Source of the DNA: Paramyrothecium sp. XJ0827
Taxonomy: Eukaryota > Ascomycota > Sordariomycetes > Hypocreales > Stachybotryaceae
Length of the DNA: 64,000 nt
Assembly: GCA_020881915.1 (NCBI GenBank)
Contig: JAJFPB010000005.1
Location: forward strand, 2,294,001-2,358,000
Reading direction: 5' to 3'
The notes beneath the pieces are model-generated. The model ran no database searches. It was not told where the DNA came from and saw only the letters and a list, made by a program, of their open reading frames with translations. Position numbers and translations under genes: made by a program. This document shows, piece by piece, positions 32,949 through 44,963 of the stretch. Within the stretch, counting starts at the first letter, position 1; every line of letters starts with the position of its first letter.

Positions 32949-34391
32949 ATGCCCTGCTTGCGATGCCAACGCCCGGTGCTTCGCGCTTTGCCGGCGCTCG
33001 CCCGCCGACCTAACCACCGCACCGCGACGACGCCGCACGCGCTCGCGCGCCCCGGCCGGCGGTCCCTCGTGACGCTCGCCATCGAGACGTCGTGTGACGA
33101 CACGGGCGTCGCCGTGCTCGCCCGCTCGCGCGGCGGCGAGACCGCGCTGCTCTTCAACGAGCGCATCTCCTCCGACAACCGCGCCTTTCGCGGCATCCGG
33201 CCCATGGTGACGGTCAGCGGCCACTCGACGAGCCTCGCGCCGCTGCTGAGGCGCGCCCTGGCCTCGATACCGGAGAGGGATGATGGTGGCGGCGGCGGCA
33301 GCGGGAGCCTGCGGGTGCCGGACTTTGTCTCCGTGACGCGAGGGCCGGGCATCTTCCAGAGCCTGGCCGCGGGCCTCAACACGGCCAAGGGCCTCGCCGT
33401 GGCCTGGGGCGTGCCGCTCGTCGGCGTGCACCACATGCAGGCCCACGCGCTGACGCCGCGGCTGGCCACGGCCTGCGGCATGCCCATGGGAGGCGCGCCC
33501 GCCACGGTCAGGACGGACGGGGACGGCCGCGGACGAACCAACGACGCGGCCCCGCGGGCAGAGCCGGCGTTCCCGTTCCTGTCGCTGCTCGTCTCGGGCG
33601 GGCACACGCAGCTCGTCCACTCGGCCGGCCTGACGGACCACCGCATCGTCGTCAACACGGCCGACGCGGCCATCGGCAACGTGCTCGACCAGACGGCCCG
33701 CGTCGTCCTGCCGCCCGAGGTGCTCGACGCCAGCGAAGACGTCATGTACGGCCGCCTGCTCGAGGCCTTTGCCTTCCCCGCGGGCGGGGGCCCCGACGAG
33801 TACGCCGCCTTCTTCGAGCCCGCCGCCTCGCGCGGCGACGAGACGGTCGACCGCCCGTCCCGCTACGGCTGGGCGGTGCCGCTGCCCTTCCGCCAGAGCC
33901 GCAAGCTCGCCTACTCGTTCAGCAGCATCCACACGACCGTGCACCGCATCGCCGAGGCCCGCCCGGCCATGGACGTCGCCGAGCGGCGCGAGCTCGCGCG
34001 GCACACCCTGTCCGCGGCCTTCCGCCACCTCGTCAGCCGCCTGTGCATCGCGCTCGAGGACGACGACGGCGCCGCGCCGCGGCTGCGCGACGCCCGCACG
34101 CTCGTCGTCGCCGGCGGCGTCGCCAGCAACCGCTTCCTCATGCACGTGCTGCGGACGACGCTCGACGCCCGCGGCTACGGCCACGTCGACGTCGTCGCGC
34201 CCCCGGCGGCGCTGTGCACCGACAACGCCGCCATGATCGCCTGGGCGGGCATGGAGATGTACGAGGCCGGGTACCACACCGACCTCTCCGCGCTGCCCAT
34301 TGCCAAGTGGCCGATGGACCCGAGCCAGGAGGGCGGCGGCATCATGGGGCTGGACGGGTGGCTGAGGAGGGACGAGGGGTCCGCTGTATAA
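32949..34391 (+). CDS. qri7: Mitochondrial tRNA N6-threonylcarbamoyladenosine transferase, Qri7/OSGEPL1
   Basis: Single exon, 480 aa. It belongs to the TsaD/Kae1/Qri7 family, which transfers the threonylcarbamoyl group to A37 of ANN-decoding tRNAs; Qri7 is the mitochondrial member acting alone. I chose MPCLRCQRPVLRALPALARR as the start because it gives an Arg-rich mitochondrial targeting peptide; an in-frame ATG at 32715 would add 78 low-complexity residues. Family motifs are intact: IETSCDDTGVAV, RGPGIFQSLAAGLNTAKGLA, the metal-binding HxxxH (His162, His166), SGGHTQL, ADAAIGNVLDQ, AGGVASNRFL and CTDNAAMIAWAGMEMY. The gene is far more GC-rich than its neighbours, with many CGC/GCC/GTC codons. 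A Gly-rich insert (DDGGGGGSGS, residues 111-120) and an Asp/Arg insert (about residues 188-200) are lineage-specific. Confidence 0.94.
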   Translation: MPCLRCQRPVLRALPALARRPNHRTATTPHALARPGRRSLVTLAIETSCDDTGVAVLARSRGGETALLFNERISSDNRAFRGIRPMVTVSGHSTSLAPLLRRALASIPERDDGGGGGSGSLRVPDFVSVTRGPGIFQSLAAGLNTAKGLAVAWGVPLVGVHHMQAHALTPRLATACGMPMGGAPATVRTDGDGRGRTNDAAPRAEPAFPFLSLLVSGGHTQLVHSAGLTDHRIVVNTADAAIGNVLDQTARVVLPPEVLDASEDVMYGRLLEAFAFPAGGGPDEYAAFFEPAASRGDETVDRPSRYGWAVPLPFRQSRKLAYSFSSIHTTVHRIAEARPAMDVAERRELARHTLSAAFRHLVSRLCIALEDDDGAAPRLRDARTLVVAGGVASNRFLMHVLRTTLDARGYGHVDVVAPPAALCTDNAAMIAWAGMEMYEAGYHTDLSALPIAKWPMDPSQEGGGIMGLDGWLRRDEGSAV

Positions 34392-34755
34392 CTACTTTGG
34401 TTCACGTTTTCTACGCCTTCCGTCTTTCATGATACCATCGACTGTAACATCACCTGTAAATTAGCTAGCATTTGCTTTCCAGGCACGTGCTTGATATGAG
34501 ATCAAGCCAACAGCGCCTTGGCTATTGTAGGATATAGAAGTTAGATAGAATGTGCGGGTTCATAAGGGAAGCGTGAGGAGATAATGCCGTTCTTGATTTG
34601 TTGTACAAGTTACACAGCCAAGTCTAAACAAAGATACCAAGCCATTACGGCCTCTCTGTTTCTTTCTAGCGGGCAAACTAAGAGACGTCTCGTGAAAACA
34701 TCACACCGCCCCGCCGCCGTCCATCCCTGCGTGTTTGGACCCTTCCCTTCCTCAT
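34392..34755. other. Convergent intergenic region, Qri7 / Pre2
   Basis: 364 bp of 3' UTR sequence from both sides. The base composition drops abruptly from the very GC-rich qri7 coding region to average. No gene was seen. Confidence 0.55.
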
Positions 34756-35732
34756 CTATTCCAGCTCGCTAGTCACGTTGGTGAACTCGCCCTTCTCCAG
34801 CTTGGTCTTCCAGAAGATGGGGTTGGTGTCCATGAAGCCGTGCTTGACCCAGCCCTCCTCCTTGACGTGGTACAGGTTGATGAAACCACCCGAGTAGGCG
34901 TCGCGGTGGGTGGCGGCGAGGATGCTGCGCTTGCCGAGCTCGAGGGCGTCCTCGACAGACAGGTCGTAGCGGTACTCGGCGTCGAGGACACCGTAGGCAA
35001 AGGTCTGGCCGGAGCCGACGCAGAACAGGTTGCCGGCGAGGCGGGTGCCGTCGCTGTCGACGTAGTACAGGGCGGGGCCCTCCTCGGGGGTGACGCCGGC
35101 GCACATGGTGCCCATGCTGAGGCCCATGTTCTTGTAGCTGTAGACGAGGTTGGCCAGGATCTTGCTGGCGGCGGCGACGCTGATGCGGCGCTTGTGGCGG
35201 AGCTCGTGCAGGCGGCACTGCATGCCGAGCCAGGCGAGCCAGTACTGGCAGTCGGCAGCGCCGCCGGCCATGGTGCCGAGCAGGACGCTGTTGATCTCAA
35301 TCACCTTCTTGACCGTCTGCGAGGCGATCCAGTTGCCGGCGGTGGCTCGTGAGTCGGTCGCCACGACGATGCCGCCCTGGAAGCGGAAGGCCAGCGTCGT
35401 CGTGCCGTGGGCAATCTTGATGGGGCAGTTGGGGTTCGAGCGGTCGTCGGTGGCGGCGCGGAGCCACGCTGAGGGCTGTTTGTTCATCCCACGTCAGTCA
35501 TAAGTCTCGCCAGTGCGGTGTCCGTTTCGCAAGGCGCTCTCGGCTCCTCCTGCAGAGACCAGTGCCAGAAACGAGTAAATCAAACGAGATGGCTACTAAC
35601 CTGGGCAACGGGCGGCATGGCAAACTTGATGGACAGGTTCTCCATCGGGCTCACCAGCTCCTGTGTGTCCTGCTCCAACGACTCGTCCTGCTCGTACGCC
35701 GGGCGGCTGTATCTCGCTACGAGAGTATCCAT
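34756..35732 (-). CDS. pre2: Proteasome subunit beta type-5 (chymotrypsin-like), Pre2
   Basis: Exons are complement 35601-35732 and 34756-35475, with one 125-bp intron in phase 0; 283 aa. Beta5 subunit of the 20S proteasome, which carries the chymotrypsin-like activity. The propeptide (residues 1-68) ends in KIAHG, and autocatalytic cleavage before TTTLAF would free the nucleophile Thr. In mature numbering Thr1, Asp17, Lys33 and the GTMAGGAAD segment (43-51) are present, so the active site is complete. I chose [11 protein letters not shown] as the start, since the family N-terminus fits it; an ATG 42 codons upstream in frame looks like leader. An ATG inside the intron (MNK before the acceptor) should not be mistaken for the start. 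Confidence 0.96.
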
Positions 35733-36655
35733 CTCTGCGTGTGTTGCTGGGGTAAGCGAGGTTATGTGGCTCTCCTTGCTCAGGCTCTCCCGACTGGCCT
35801 GACGCTCTCTTGCTGCGCCTGTGGGTGAAAAGGTGTGGTGCAGGCCTGTCAAACGCAAGCCGTCGGGGTGATAGCTATGGATTCAATGAAAATAGTCGTT
35901 GGCGGGAGTCGGATTGAATCGTTTCAGTCGTGGGTCGAGCCGTGATCAACGTGTCCTTGGCTGGCGGGCGGATCGGGATGGGATGGTGGTGATTGCGGAT
36001 GTCGAAGTCGGAGGTGAGCAGACGTCGTTGGCCGGTCTAGCTCAGGCAGCTTCCGACTCGCGCGTCACCAGCAAGCGCTCCAGAGCTTCCTTGCGGTACG
36101 TACCGTTGCTCGTGGAGGGTTGACTGTGAAAGGTACGTACCACTCAAAGCGTCCTGCTGCCTTGTGGCCTGAGGCAGCAAACCGTAATTTGTGCGGCTTC
36201 TACAGGGTACGCAATTTTTACTAAGGATGGACTTGGATGATTAATCCTGACGGCCAAGCAACTGTCCTACCGGCCTCCTGGGCTGTAGAAACACAGTGTT
36301 CCCGGACAAATAGGAATATGAAGTGTGAGAAGGGCGAAGGGTGGGAGAAAAAAGACGAAAAAACAAAGGATCGCTCATAATAGATTCGATCATATTGATT
36401 GGATATCAGAGTTACAAATGTATCATGGAATCTTCAAATCCCTTGCGCAAATCATCAATCCATCCTTGATTAAACAACTCTTTGCAACTCCCCAGCCTAC
36501 CTCCCAAGACACACGAAAGAAAAATTACAAGGCGAGACATAGATGCAAATGATAGGAACGGAGATGTCGAAGGGGGCGGTAAACCTGAGCTGTTTTGATG
36601 GCCACAACAATAATAGTTCTCTCATCGGCAGCCCGATGACTCAAACTCGAAATGC
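35733..36655. other. Pre2 promoter / tricalbin 3' region
   Basis: 923 bp. No recognisable gene was seen. Confidence 0.5.
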
Positions 36656-39600
36656 TCAAGGATTAGGTGTCGTCTCTCTGCTTCGCCCCTCCCGCTTGCT
36701 CAAGAAACTTCGTCTCATGTTCGACCTCGGGCTGTCCGGCACCAGACTGGACTCGGCTGGCTGGAACGTGCTCTTGATTGTTACTGTACCGCTGCCAACA
36801 CTGATCTCCTTGGGCTCTGCTGATCCGGACTCGTCGACAAAGTAAACGTGCTCGCCTAATTCGTCGTCGCTGCCAAAAAGGTGCTCACCCCTGGCTTCCA
36901 CCTTGAACTGGGCATCCGGGGCGCAAGTGAATCGGAACGTTTCATCAAAGTTCCACTGTCCTGTTGACGTCTTGTGGTGCTTTGTCTTGCCGACCGTCTT
37001 GTCCTTTGGCGCGATCTGTGTGATCAAAATATAGAGATCCGATGAAGGGGGGAAGCCGCTGGCGCCGACAACAGTGAATGTCGCCGTCCCGCCCGGTGCA
37101 CCTGGTGGCAGCGCGCTGTTCATCGACGCAGCCCCGAAGCTTCTGGCGCGGACGTGACTCGAACTAGGCGCGCCACTGCTCGTCGTGGGGCGTTCCCTTG
37201 GCGACTCTGTTCCCCTGATTCCAGCCGACTTTCCTGAGCTGTCCCCATTGGTTGTGATGATCGGTACTTCAGGAACCTCTGGGATTGCCGATCCATTTGT
37301 AGCTGATTCGGCGTCCTTCTTACCAAAGATGCCGCGTCGCAAGAACGTTGCACCCTTTCCAACTCCGTGGCCAACAACGCCGGCTACGGCAACACCACCC
37401 TTCAACGGAACTCCTGCTACACCGGTGACAATCCGGCCAGGTGCTGAGAACGTACCGCCGAAAGTCGATGTGCCTTGCCTGGTTCGCGTGACATAGTCCG
37501 GCCGGAACAAGAGACGAAGCCGCAGCGTTCCAGACTTGCCATCCAAAACATACCTGGATTCCGATGCCCGGAACGGGTCGAGGGACTCAAGGTTGATGTG
37601 CGCGGAGCCAAGGTGATCCGGCTTATCGGCAAAGTCATAATCGTACACATCGACCAGGAAATTTGCGCCCGTCCTCGACGGCACCGTGACCTCGAAGAAC
37701 TCGTTCCACACTGGGTGCAGAGTTTTCTTCTGCACTTTGGTCTTGTAGACTTCCTCGTCGTTCAGCTTAAATTGGCAGTAAGGGTCGCTCTTGCCATTTC
37801 TGTCCGCGGATGGCAAGTCGTTGGCATCGAGGACATCCACGCGTAGTGTGCCCATGTTGTTGATGCTTTCGCTAGGGTCAAGGTCCATCTTGATCGGAAT
37901 GTATTTCAGACTGACTTTGACCCAGCCGCCGTTGCCGTTCTCTCCTTTGAGCTTCAAGGTCGTGGGGTTGTTCTAGAAGCACCGTTAGCAGGGGGTTCAA
38001 ATCGCTATGCAGATACCAACATACCAAGCACTGCTTGAGTGTCTCCAAGGTGTTGCCTGTTAAAGAGGCAATTGTGTCATCTTGGTCATCGCCCTTCTTA
38101 CGGGCCTTGAGGGTCAGCCGAGAAAAGTCCAATTCTCGAATGACGCAATCGCCAATCTCCTCAAACTTGTGTGCTCGTGAATGCGCCGTTGTGGAGATAT
38201 AAGAGGGGTAGGCCAAGTCGTCGACGAAGACTTCCAGGTGGCTGTTGCTTTCAGGCATTTCCGCTTCAAGGAGTCTGAAAATAAGCATTCCACTTTCATA
38301 TTTAAGAAGTTGCTCAGGGGTCAAACGAAGCTTAGGCGGGCCAGAGGGTTCCTCGGTGGACGGTCTACCCGCTGTCGATCCACCTCCAACTGTGGAAGTT
38401 GGCGACAAAGGTGAGGTGAGTGATGTTGGTGAAGTGGGCTCACCGTTGCGACTCTTGTCGAAGCTTGCTTTGAACTTGCCAGCTTGCCCCTTGTCCAGAG
38501 AGTTCCGAGCATCCGTCTCCGACTTTTCACTCGCCTCTGCCGCTTCTTTCCTCTCCTCTTCTTCCTCCTCGGGATCTGCGACATTGAGGCATGGGTAGAA
38601 CGCCGCGGTGTAGGTTAGAGTTCCCTTGGCAATTCCTTTGCCGTGTAGGCGAAGCCCCTCGTCGTGCACCTTCTTCTTATCATGGACCATATACTCGCCG
38701 TTTTCTTCCTGTTGGACGTAGTCGCCTGCGAACACTTCCACCAGACCGAGACTGCGATCTTTACCCACTTTCTCGGTATCCATGACTTCTAGTGTGAGTT
38801 TGTCTCGTGCCGAGTGAACGGGAACATACAGAACTTCATCCCACGCAGGATTGAGGTCGTTTCGGAAGGTAACAGTGCGGGTTTTCTCAATGCCAGAGAC
38901 GAGAACTCGGACATAGGGATCTGACTTGCCAAAGGCTTCAAAGTTTCGTAAGTCGGTTGCTTTTTGAAAGTGAAAGCGCATGACACCAATTGGTGTAATA
39001 TAGCCACCGGTGCCTGATACTCCAGAAATTGCTACCGGCTTCCACTGCGCAGTCATCTTGACACGTCCAGTATGGGCGCCAGCAAGCTGGAACCAATCTT
39101 TACCTTGCTCCATGCATTCTAGCATTTCGCTCAGCTTGATTTGGTACTTGCCAAGAACCTGATCACCTGCCAGGTCACGGTCATCCTTGATCGTGACACC
39201 GAGCTTTGCCTTCTTTCGGTCGGTGATAAGAATCTCCTTGGAACCGTTATCCCACACGGGATTGTTTGTTCGCTTGAGCTTCTTGGTTTGATGCACCTCC
39301 TTGCCATTGAGGAAGAGTGTGGCGTAAGGATTGAGCTGCCCAACTATGCTCTTAGTACCATCAAGATCCTTAGCTCGCTCGACATTGAAACGCAGAATAC
39401 CCTGGTTGGATTCAGGGGGGGGCTCCTCCTTTCCATCTGGCAACTTGGTTGGTTCCAGCACAGGAAAGAAGCGCAAGTCGCAGTTCACGAGGCCTCGTGC
39501 CTTGCCGTTGTTAATGACTTCAATGCGCTCGTTTTCATGAGCCTGATCCTCCTCCAGGTTCTCCAAGCGGAACGAGGCAACACCAAGCTCTTTGGACTTC

Positions 39601-41324
39601 CGGAAATCGTTCTTGTCAAAGACCATGATGTCGAGCGTGTCATTGAAGGAGGTCACGATCAGGTAGTGGGTCTCATTCCATCGAGGGTTTGCGTTATCCT
39701 CGACTGTCTTTGTCCTGGCCAACTCTTGACGCCTGTTGAACGTAATCGAGGCGTAAGGGTCGACGGTGCCTCCGAAATTGTCCGTGTTCTTCAGTCCTTG
39801 GGCGCCGTGCAGGGTCACGGCAAGAACACCAATGGCTTGGTCGACAGGAGTTCCGGCCAGCATCTTGGCGACCTCAATGGGGAAGACATTTGGAGCATAC
39901 ATCATTGGCGCTAGGTTGCCATGGATCTGCTCCAATATGAAGGTCTCCAAACCAGGAATGAAATTGATATCGAACCCGAAGCTTTCACCTCCGAGAGGCT
40001 TGCAGACGTAGTCAATGGTGGGTCGCTCTAGGAACGACATCTCAATTCGTTCAACATGAGGAAATGGAATCTGAAGCTTAATCTTAAGTCGCATTAAGCC
40101 GGAGAAGGACATGTCCTCGACAATGACATCAAGACCTTTGCTGATCATGGCTTTTCCAATACGAATCTCTAGAACAACTTTGGGGTTGATCTTGTTCCTG
40201 ATTTGCTTCTCCGTCAAGTCGGCAGTGTCATTGGGTGTGAAGCTGAAAGCCCAGTCCATCATAACAATGTCTTCTTCCGTCTTGGGATAAGTTTTGACGT
40301 GCTCCATGCGCGGAGGTTTAGATCCCAAGGTGAAGGTTTTCAGCTTCAAGCTGTCAAGAAACGCCGGTGTCGCGGAGCTCAGAACTTGATCGACACTGTT
40401 GACAATGGTTTCTGCCAGAACGGGTTGGTAGATTGGCCAGAACTTGAGCATGAAAGCGTTGATCCATTCCAAAGACTCATGATCAGTTTCGAGCTTTTTC
40501 AGACCGAGTTCACGTGTAATGTCGTCGCGGAAATTGCGCCGGACTCGTCTCAGTGAGGTCCTGTAATAGGTACCACAAACGGCTGCGATCAGTATAACCC
40601 AAGCGAGGCCACCTCCCAAGACGGCCACAACCCAGGAGAAAACGCAGCTAAAAATGATGACGGCTGTGTTGTGGTACCAATCTGTGAAGGCTTGTCAGCG
40701 GCGCAGTTCTAGCGGCAAGGGGCCGTGAGCTGTCGTTACCTCCGTAGAGGGTATCAGGAAGCTTTCCCTCAACCCATGTGGCATGGTCAAGCAGGCTCTC
40801 CGATTCGAGGGTGCTCTCAAACGGCTGCGCGAGTCTGGGCGCCCAACCAGCGCGAGAGTATGGAGGGGGCTTGGCATCAGAGTCTGCAGCATCGGCGCTG
40901 TCGTCGTCCTTGTCGGCGGCGATGGCGCCTTGCGTGGTGGGCTCGGGCAAGTCTTCGCGGGGGCCAGTGCCGTCGTCGACGTCGGTGGCTATGGCGACGC
41001 CCTTCGATTGCTTGGGTCGCCGGAGCTCAGGGGGGATAGCCTGCGAGAAAGCTGTGTGTAAGCGAAAGTTATGCGCCATCATGATTCTCCCGAATCAAGA
41101 CATGGGGTTGGGGACATGTGTTGGAACGGTCATACTGCTCTGGCCTGAGCTCGCTTCTGCTCAATGGATGCATCCGGGTCGAAGGACAAGGCAGCTACAC
41201 CGGCATTTTTGGATCTCTCAACGATCTCTTTCTCCGCATCCTCGGCGGTGACACTGCTCTGAGGATCAGCAGCAGCTTCGATAGCACCCTGCTGCTTGAG
41301 TTCGTCAGCTTCGCGGGCCGACAT
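36656..41324 (-). CDS. Tricalbin / extended-synaptotagmin homologue
   Basis: Exons are complement 41136-41324, 40740-41040, 38025-40681 and 36656-37972, with introns of 95, 58 and 52 bp; 1487 aa. Tricalbins tether cortical ER to the plasma membrane and carry lipids through an SMP domain. Order: charged cytosolic N-terminus; membrane hairpin at about 164-205 (GDWYHNTAVIIFS, VAVLGGGLAWVILIAAVCG); SMP domain at about 226-431; then C2-type domains beginning near residues 447 (GVLAVTLHGAQGL), 590 (ILRFNVERAKDL) and 728 (VMRFHFQKATDL). A divergent C2-like segment is near 960, another C2 near 1090 (LRVDVLDANDLPSADRNGKS with its Asp-rich loop) and a C-terminal C2-like domain near 1340. The start is the first ATG after an in-frame stop. 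The length is typical of fungal tricalbins. Which of the yeast Tcb1-3 it corresponds to cannot be decided. Confidence 0.94.
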
Positions 41325-43808
41325 GTCGCCGGTGTTGGCGTTGCGCCGCCTAGAGTCTCGCCGCCAACCGTGGAAGAAGTAGCTTTTGCGCTATAAGCTG
41401 AGTGATTGGCAGCGAAGGCCGGGCGGTCCGCGGCAGCAATTGGAATGCTGGAAGTGCTAATCGCAACGAAAAAAAGCAAAAGTAAAAATGTGGTTTGGCT
41501 GAGTGACGTCGGAGGGGCAGGAAGAGCTCCAGCTGGTGATTGTAGTAATGCGGACGAGGGTTTGGTTGGCGTGCTGAGTTCGGATACCCGCAAGGTGGAG
41601 GGAGCTTCCGAGACCTTGATTGATGAGCCGGAAGGGGAAGACGGAATTGGTACGGCAAACACGAGGAGGCGAAAGAATAGTAAGAGTAGAAGCAGCGGGA
41701 GCCTGCACGCGGCGGAAGCAGGATGCCGCTTGTGCCTCGTGAAGGAGGGAGAGGGAAGAAGGGTAGTGAGGGAAGGGAAAGCAAGAAGAGGAGGAGAGGA
41801 GGTCAAATTGGAAATGTTGGCGGCTTGGTCTCGGCAATCGAGCTATCTAGCATCTACTTCCTGGGCTTGGCGAGGCCAGCCAAGGAAAGGTCAGGCAAGG
41901 TAGCGTACGATGGCTTTGGGAGAGACAGCAGCAGCTCTGATGCAGTGTTCCAGACTTGGATCGATCCCGCAGCTAGAGGTACACGCTAGGTCACGCCGAG
42001 GTATTCGGACAGCCTGGTTCAGGTACCGTCTCTAGCTCCCAAACCAGGCTAATAGGCCACGGACACGGCGATCAACGGGACAGCTTCGCTGGGTCATACG
42101 CGCACACAGGGCTTTCAATTGTTTTTCGTGGCATCCGCTACGCATGTGCACACGAGACTTGATGGACAGCAACGTAGATATGTGAGAAGAAATCAAGAAT
42201 AATCCTAGTCTGGAGAGGGAGAGGTTGGGTTGGTGGATGGCCAGATCCTTGCACTGCTGAACCCCCAAAGGTACCTTGGCGTATACATAGAGAAACCCGA
42301 GCCAGTGCTTTGGGGAGTCCCGAAGCTTGCGACAGGTATCCCCCCGTTTGCGACGTCACACACCAACTTCGGCCCCAAGCTAAGGTAGGTCGGGTAGGCT
42401 AGCTCCGCAGCGAAGGTGATTATCGGCGTGGAAGCTTGGTCCATTGTACAGGGCGTCTAAGCAACTCCAGGTAATGAGCTACATTTCTGATCCCACGCAA
42501 TCTTCCTGTCCAGTAGCCGAAGCAAAAAAAAGATCGATGCTCTGGTACCCTCAGGCACCCGTGGCCGCAACCTCGGTCTGGCACACAACCAGGAACGCAA
42601 CGAAAGGTGCCGTGGGCACGTCTTTGAGGTACAGCATCTCAGGTACCGCGTGCGTGGAGGGTCGAATCTGGGCAGGCAAGCAGGCGCATAACGTTAGACC
42701 AACCTACCTAGAACCTACCGTCTTAGACATTGACACATGTTGTGTGCTTCGTGGCACGACCATGATCACGGCCAAAGTGTAAAGCACTCAAAGCAATTAA
42801 AACTATTCAGAAGGAGGCCGAATCGAACTGAATGCCAAGTTGCCCTATGGCAAGGTTCGGCTTCCGCCACAAGCCTCGAGGTGCCTTTTTGGGCGCAATC
42901 CACATGCCACCAAACCGCTTTCGCCCGGACACACCGAGTCCCATTGAGGCGCATGCGAGTTCAGCCCACCGTTGTCCTCATTGGCTGCGCCTGCTGCCCA
43001 CCAAGCCCCGGATGAGCTGAATTGTCTCTGGTCTGGATTCGTCTCATTGCATCCATTATATTACTGCAATCTTGGGAATTTCCACTGTGGGTAGGTCGCC
43101 GACCCAGCTACTACTTGCTAAATAATGGTTTCCCACTGCCACCTCCTGAGCTTGGGCTGCCTCCTCACTGCAAGCACGTGCCTTTTTTGTAGCTAACCTC
43201 TCCTGATTACTGTACCTCAGTGGGCAACTATTTCATCCATGAAAAGGGGACCTAAGCCAGTGGATGGCCCCCTGTTTAGCTTCCTGGCTAACGTCATAGC
43301 TTCTGCTTTCGTTTTTTGGATCCTTTGGGCTCCACACAACCACCCCCGAGTATCTGGGGTCAGGCATACAAATCCGACCACGAATTGAGAGGTATGGGTG
43401 GCTTGTGATCCCCCTCTAATCAGTAATTGGACATGATGCTGACTCCCAGCAAGTGTTAAGTAAACGCAACAAATAGTCCAAACACTTTGGGCAAAAACAG
43501 GGAAAGTATAGCCACGGTGCTCTTTTTTCCACAATAGCCTATAAAGTAAATCTATCAAGTAATAACAGAAGGAAAATAAAAGAGAGAAAGGCTTGAGGCG
43601 CCTGGACTTACTCAATTTTTAACCGGATTTCATAGTGTCTAAGCTTCGGGATCAAACGCTGGATTTTGTAAATTGCCTTGATTTGCTCATCCTTTGACCA
43701 ATTAACGATCGACGTTTTCTTGTGTTTTCGGCGTAATTATCCTGCTCCCATGCCCACTAGTGTTGTTACCACACGATTGTTCCTACAGCACCTAGTTTGG
43801 GATGGATA
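41325..43808. other. Intergenic, 2.5 kb
   Basis: Tricalbin promoter and 3' side of the esterase gene. The first 500 bp on the tricalbin sense strand are extremely CT-rich, which creates long but meaningless Ser/Leu/Pro open frames (41195-41806 and 41350-41784, -). No gene is supported. Confidence 0.5.
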
Positions 43809-44963
43809 TTAAAGACTGGAGTGAGATTCCAGAAACGGAACGAGGTCCGCTACCATTATCTCATGGGTGTGGCTAGTTCTATGACACATCTTTTCAGCAC
43901 TTGTTGTCAAAGCGAGAAGACGAAAGACTCACATGTGGCCGGCGTCAAACCAGAAATATGTGTCGATCGGAGTGCAACCAAACGAACCGGGGTTAATCAA
44001 CACGTCGGGGTTGGAATAGCCGGGGCACACATGCGTAGTGTTTTTGATCCCGTAGTCGGAAGGGTTGTCAAGCACGCCGTTGAAGAAGCTATTGGCATCG
44101 TATACCATCACCGTCGCGCCACAACGTCTCCTTGAAAATTGCTTCGCTCGACGCTCGAGATTTTTGTTCCACCAACCGACCATTTCCTTTGACGGTAGCG
44201 GCTGGGATAATTTCTGGTTTGATGGAGTCCTATCAAGGGGCGGCAGGTTGATAAGCAGATAGTTGTGATAGCCCGCCCGGTACAACGGCTCGATGCTCTC
44301 TTCAAACACTGCCGAGATAATGGAATCATAGAAAGAGTCGAGATCGACGTTGAAGTTCTTAGCATCATTGATATCGTTGATGCCTATCCAAATGGCAACG
44401 AGGGTCTTTTCCTTGTCCAGGTCCTTACCTAGAACCGGGTCACCCCAAGTGAGCCACTGCTGTGTTTGGTTCACGAATGGGGTCGTGTAAGTGTGATGCA
44501 ATGGTAGGAACTCCTCCGCCGTATTGGCCCCAGCGAACGCGAAATCCCATAGTTGGACCTGACAAGTTGATGGAAGAGTCAAGCCCGGCTCTAGTCCGCA
44601 GCCGGTAAGGAATTCAACCCAGTTGGGACCTCCTGCTGAAGTCCCCTTGTAATTCTGGACAATCTGGGTTGTTACTAGTTCTTCTGGTGTGATGCTGAAG
44701 TTGTCACTGTTCAGGTAGTTTCCGATAAAACTGTACCCAGGATGACCATTCGTGCCCTGAACAAAGGTATAAGAGTCCCCAAAGGTAAGTCTGTTTCTCG
44801 TCAACCATTCATGAGTATGCAGAATGAATCTGTTATTCACTTACACGTGGGTCGTCTCTCCCCAATTGAAACTGGGCCGTGCCGAGCTGCCCACAGAAGA
44901 CGCGGCAGAATACCGTAGTGCCAACAACCCGAGCAGGGTCGAGATGATCTTGCTTCCCATCAT
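43809..44963 (-). CDS. Secreted GDSL/SGNH esterase (CE16-like)
   Basis: Exons are complement 44845-44963, 43933-44790 and 43809-43872, introns 54 and 60 bp; 346 aa. It begins with two Met codons and a signal peptide (MMGSKIISTLLGLLALRYSA). SGNH-fold hydrolase: nucleophile Ser46 in LTFGDSYTF (block I), WDFAFAGANT (Gly/Asn oxyanion region), WIGINDIND (block III, Asn178) and Asp322-His325 in FDAGHIHTH, so the catalytic set is complete. Its layout resembles carbohydrate esterase family 16 acetylesterases that deacetylate hemicellulose sugars; other secreted GDSL lipases are possible. The short last exon (64 bp) matters: reading through the last intron stops at FDAGHM and would lose the C-terminal 21 residues. 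Confidence 0.9.

Noticed and set aside
32586..34277. 563-codon open frame on the minus strand opposite Qri7
   Set aside because: It is the antisense shadow of a GC-rich gene (Arg/Ala/Gly-rich, no motifs), whereas the plus strand carries every Qri7 family motif.
41195..41806. 203-codon Ser/Leu/Pro-rich minus-strand frame overlapping the tricalbin start
   Set aside because: Wrong frame for the tricalbin exon and a product of the CT-rich leader.
42640..42690. GGGTCGAATCT resembling a tRNA B box
   Set aside because: No matching A box, acceptor stem or cloverleaf could be formed around it.
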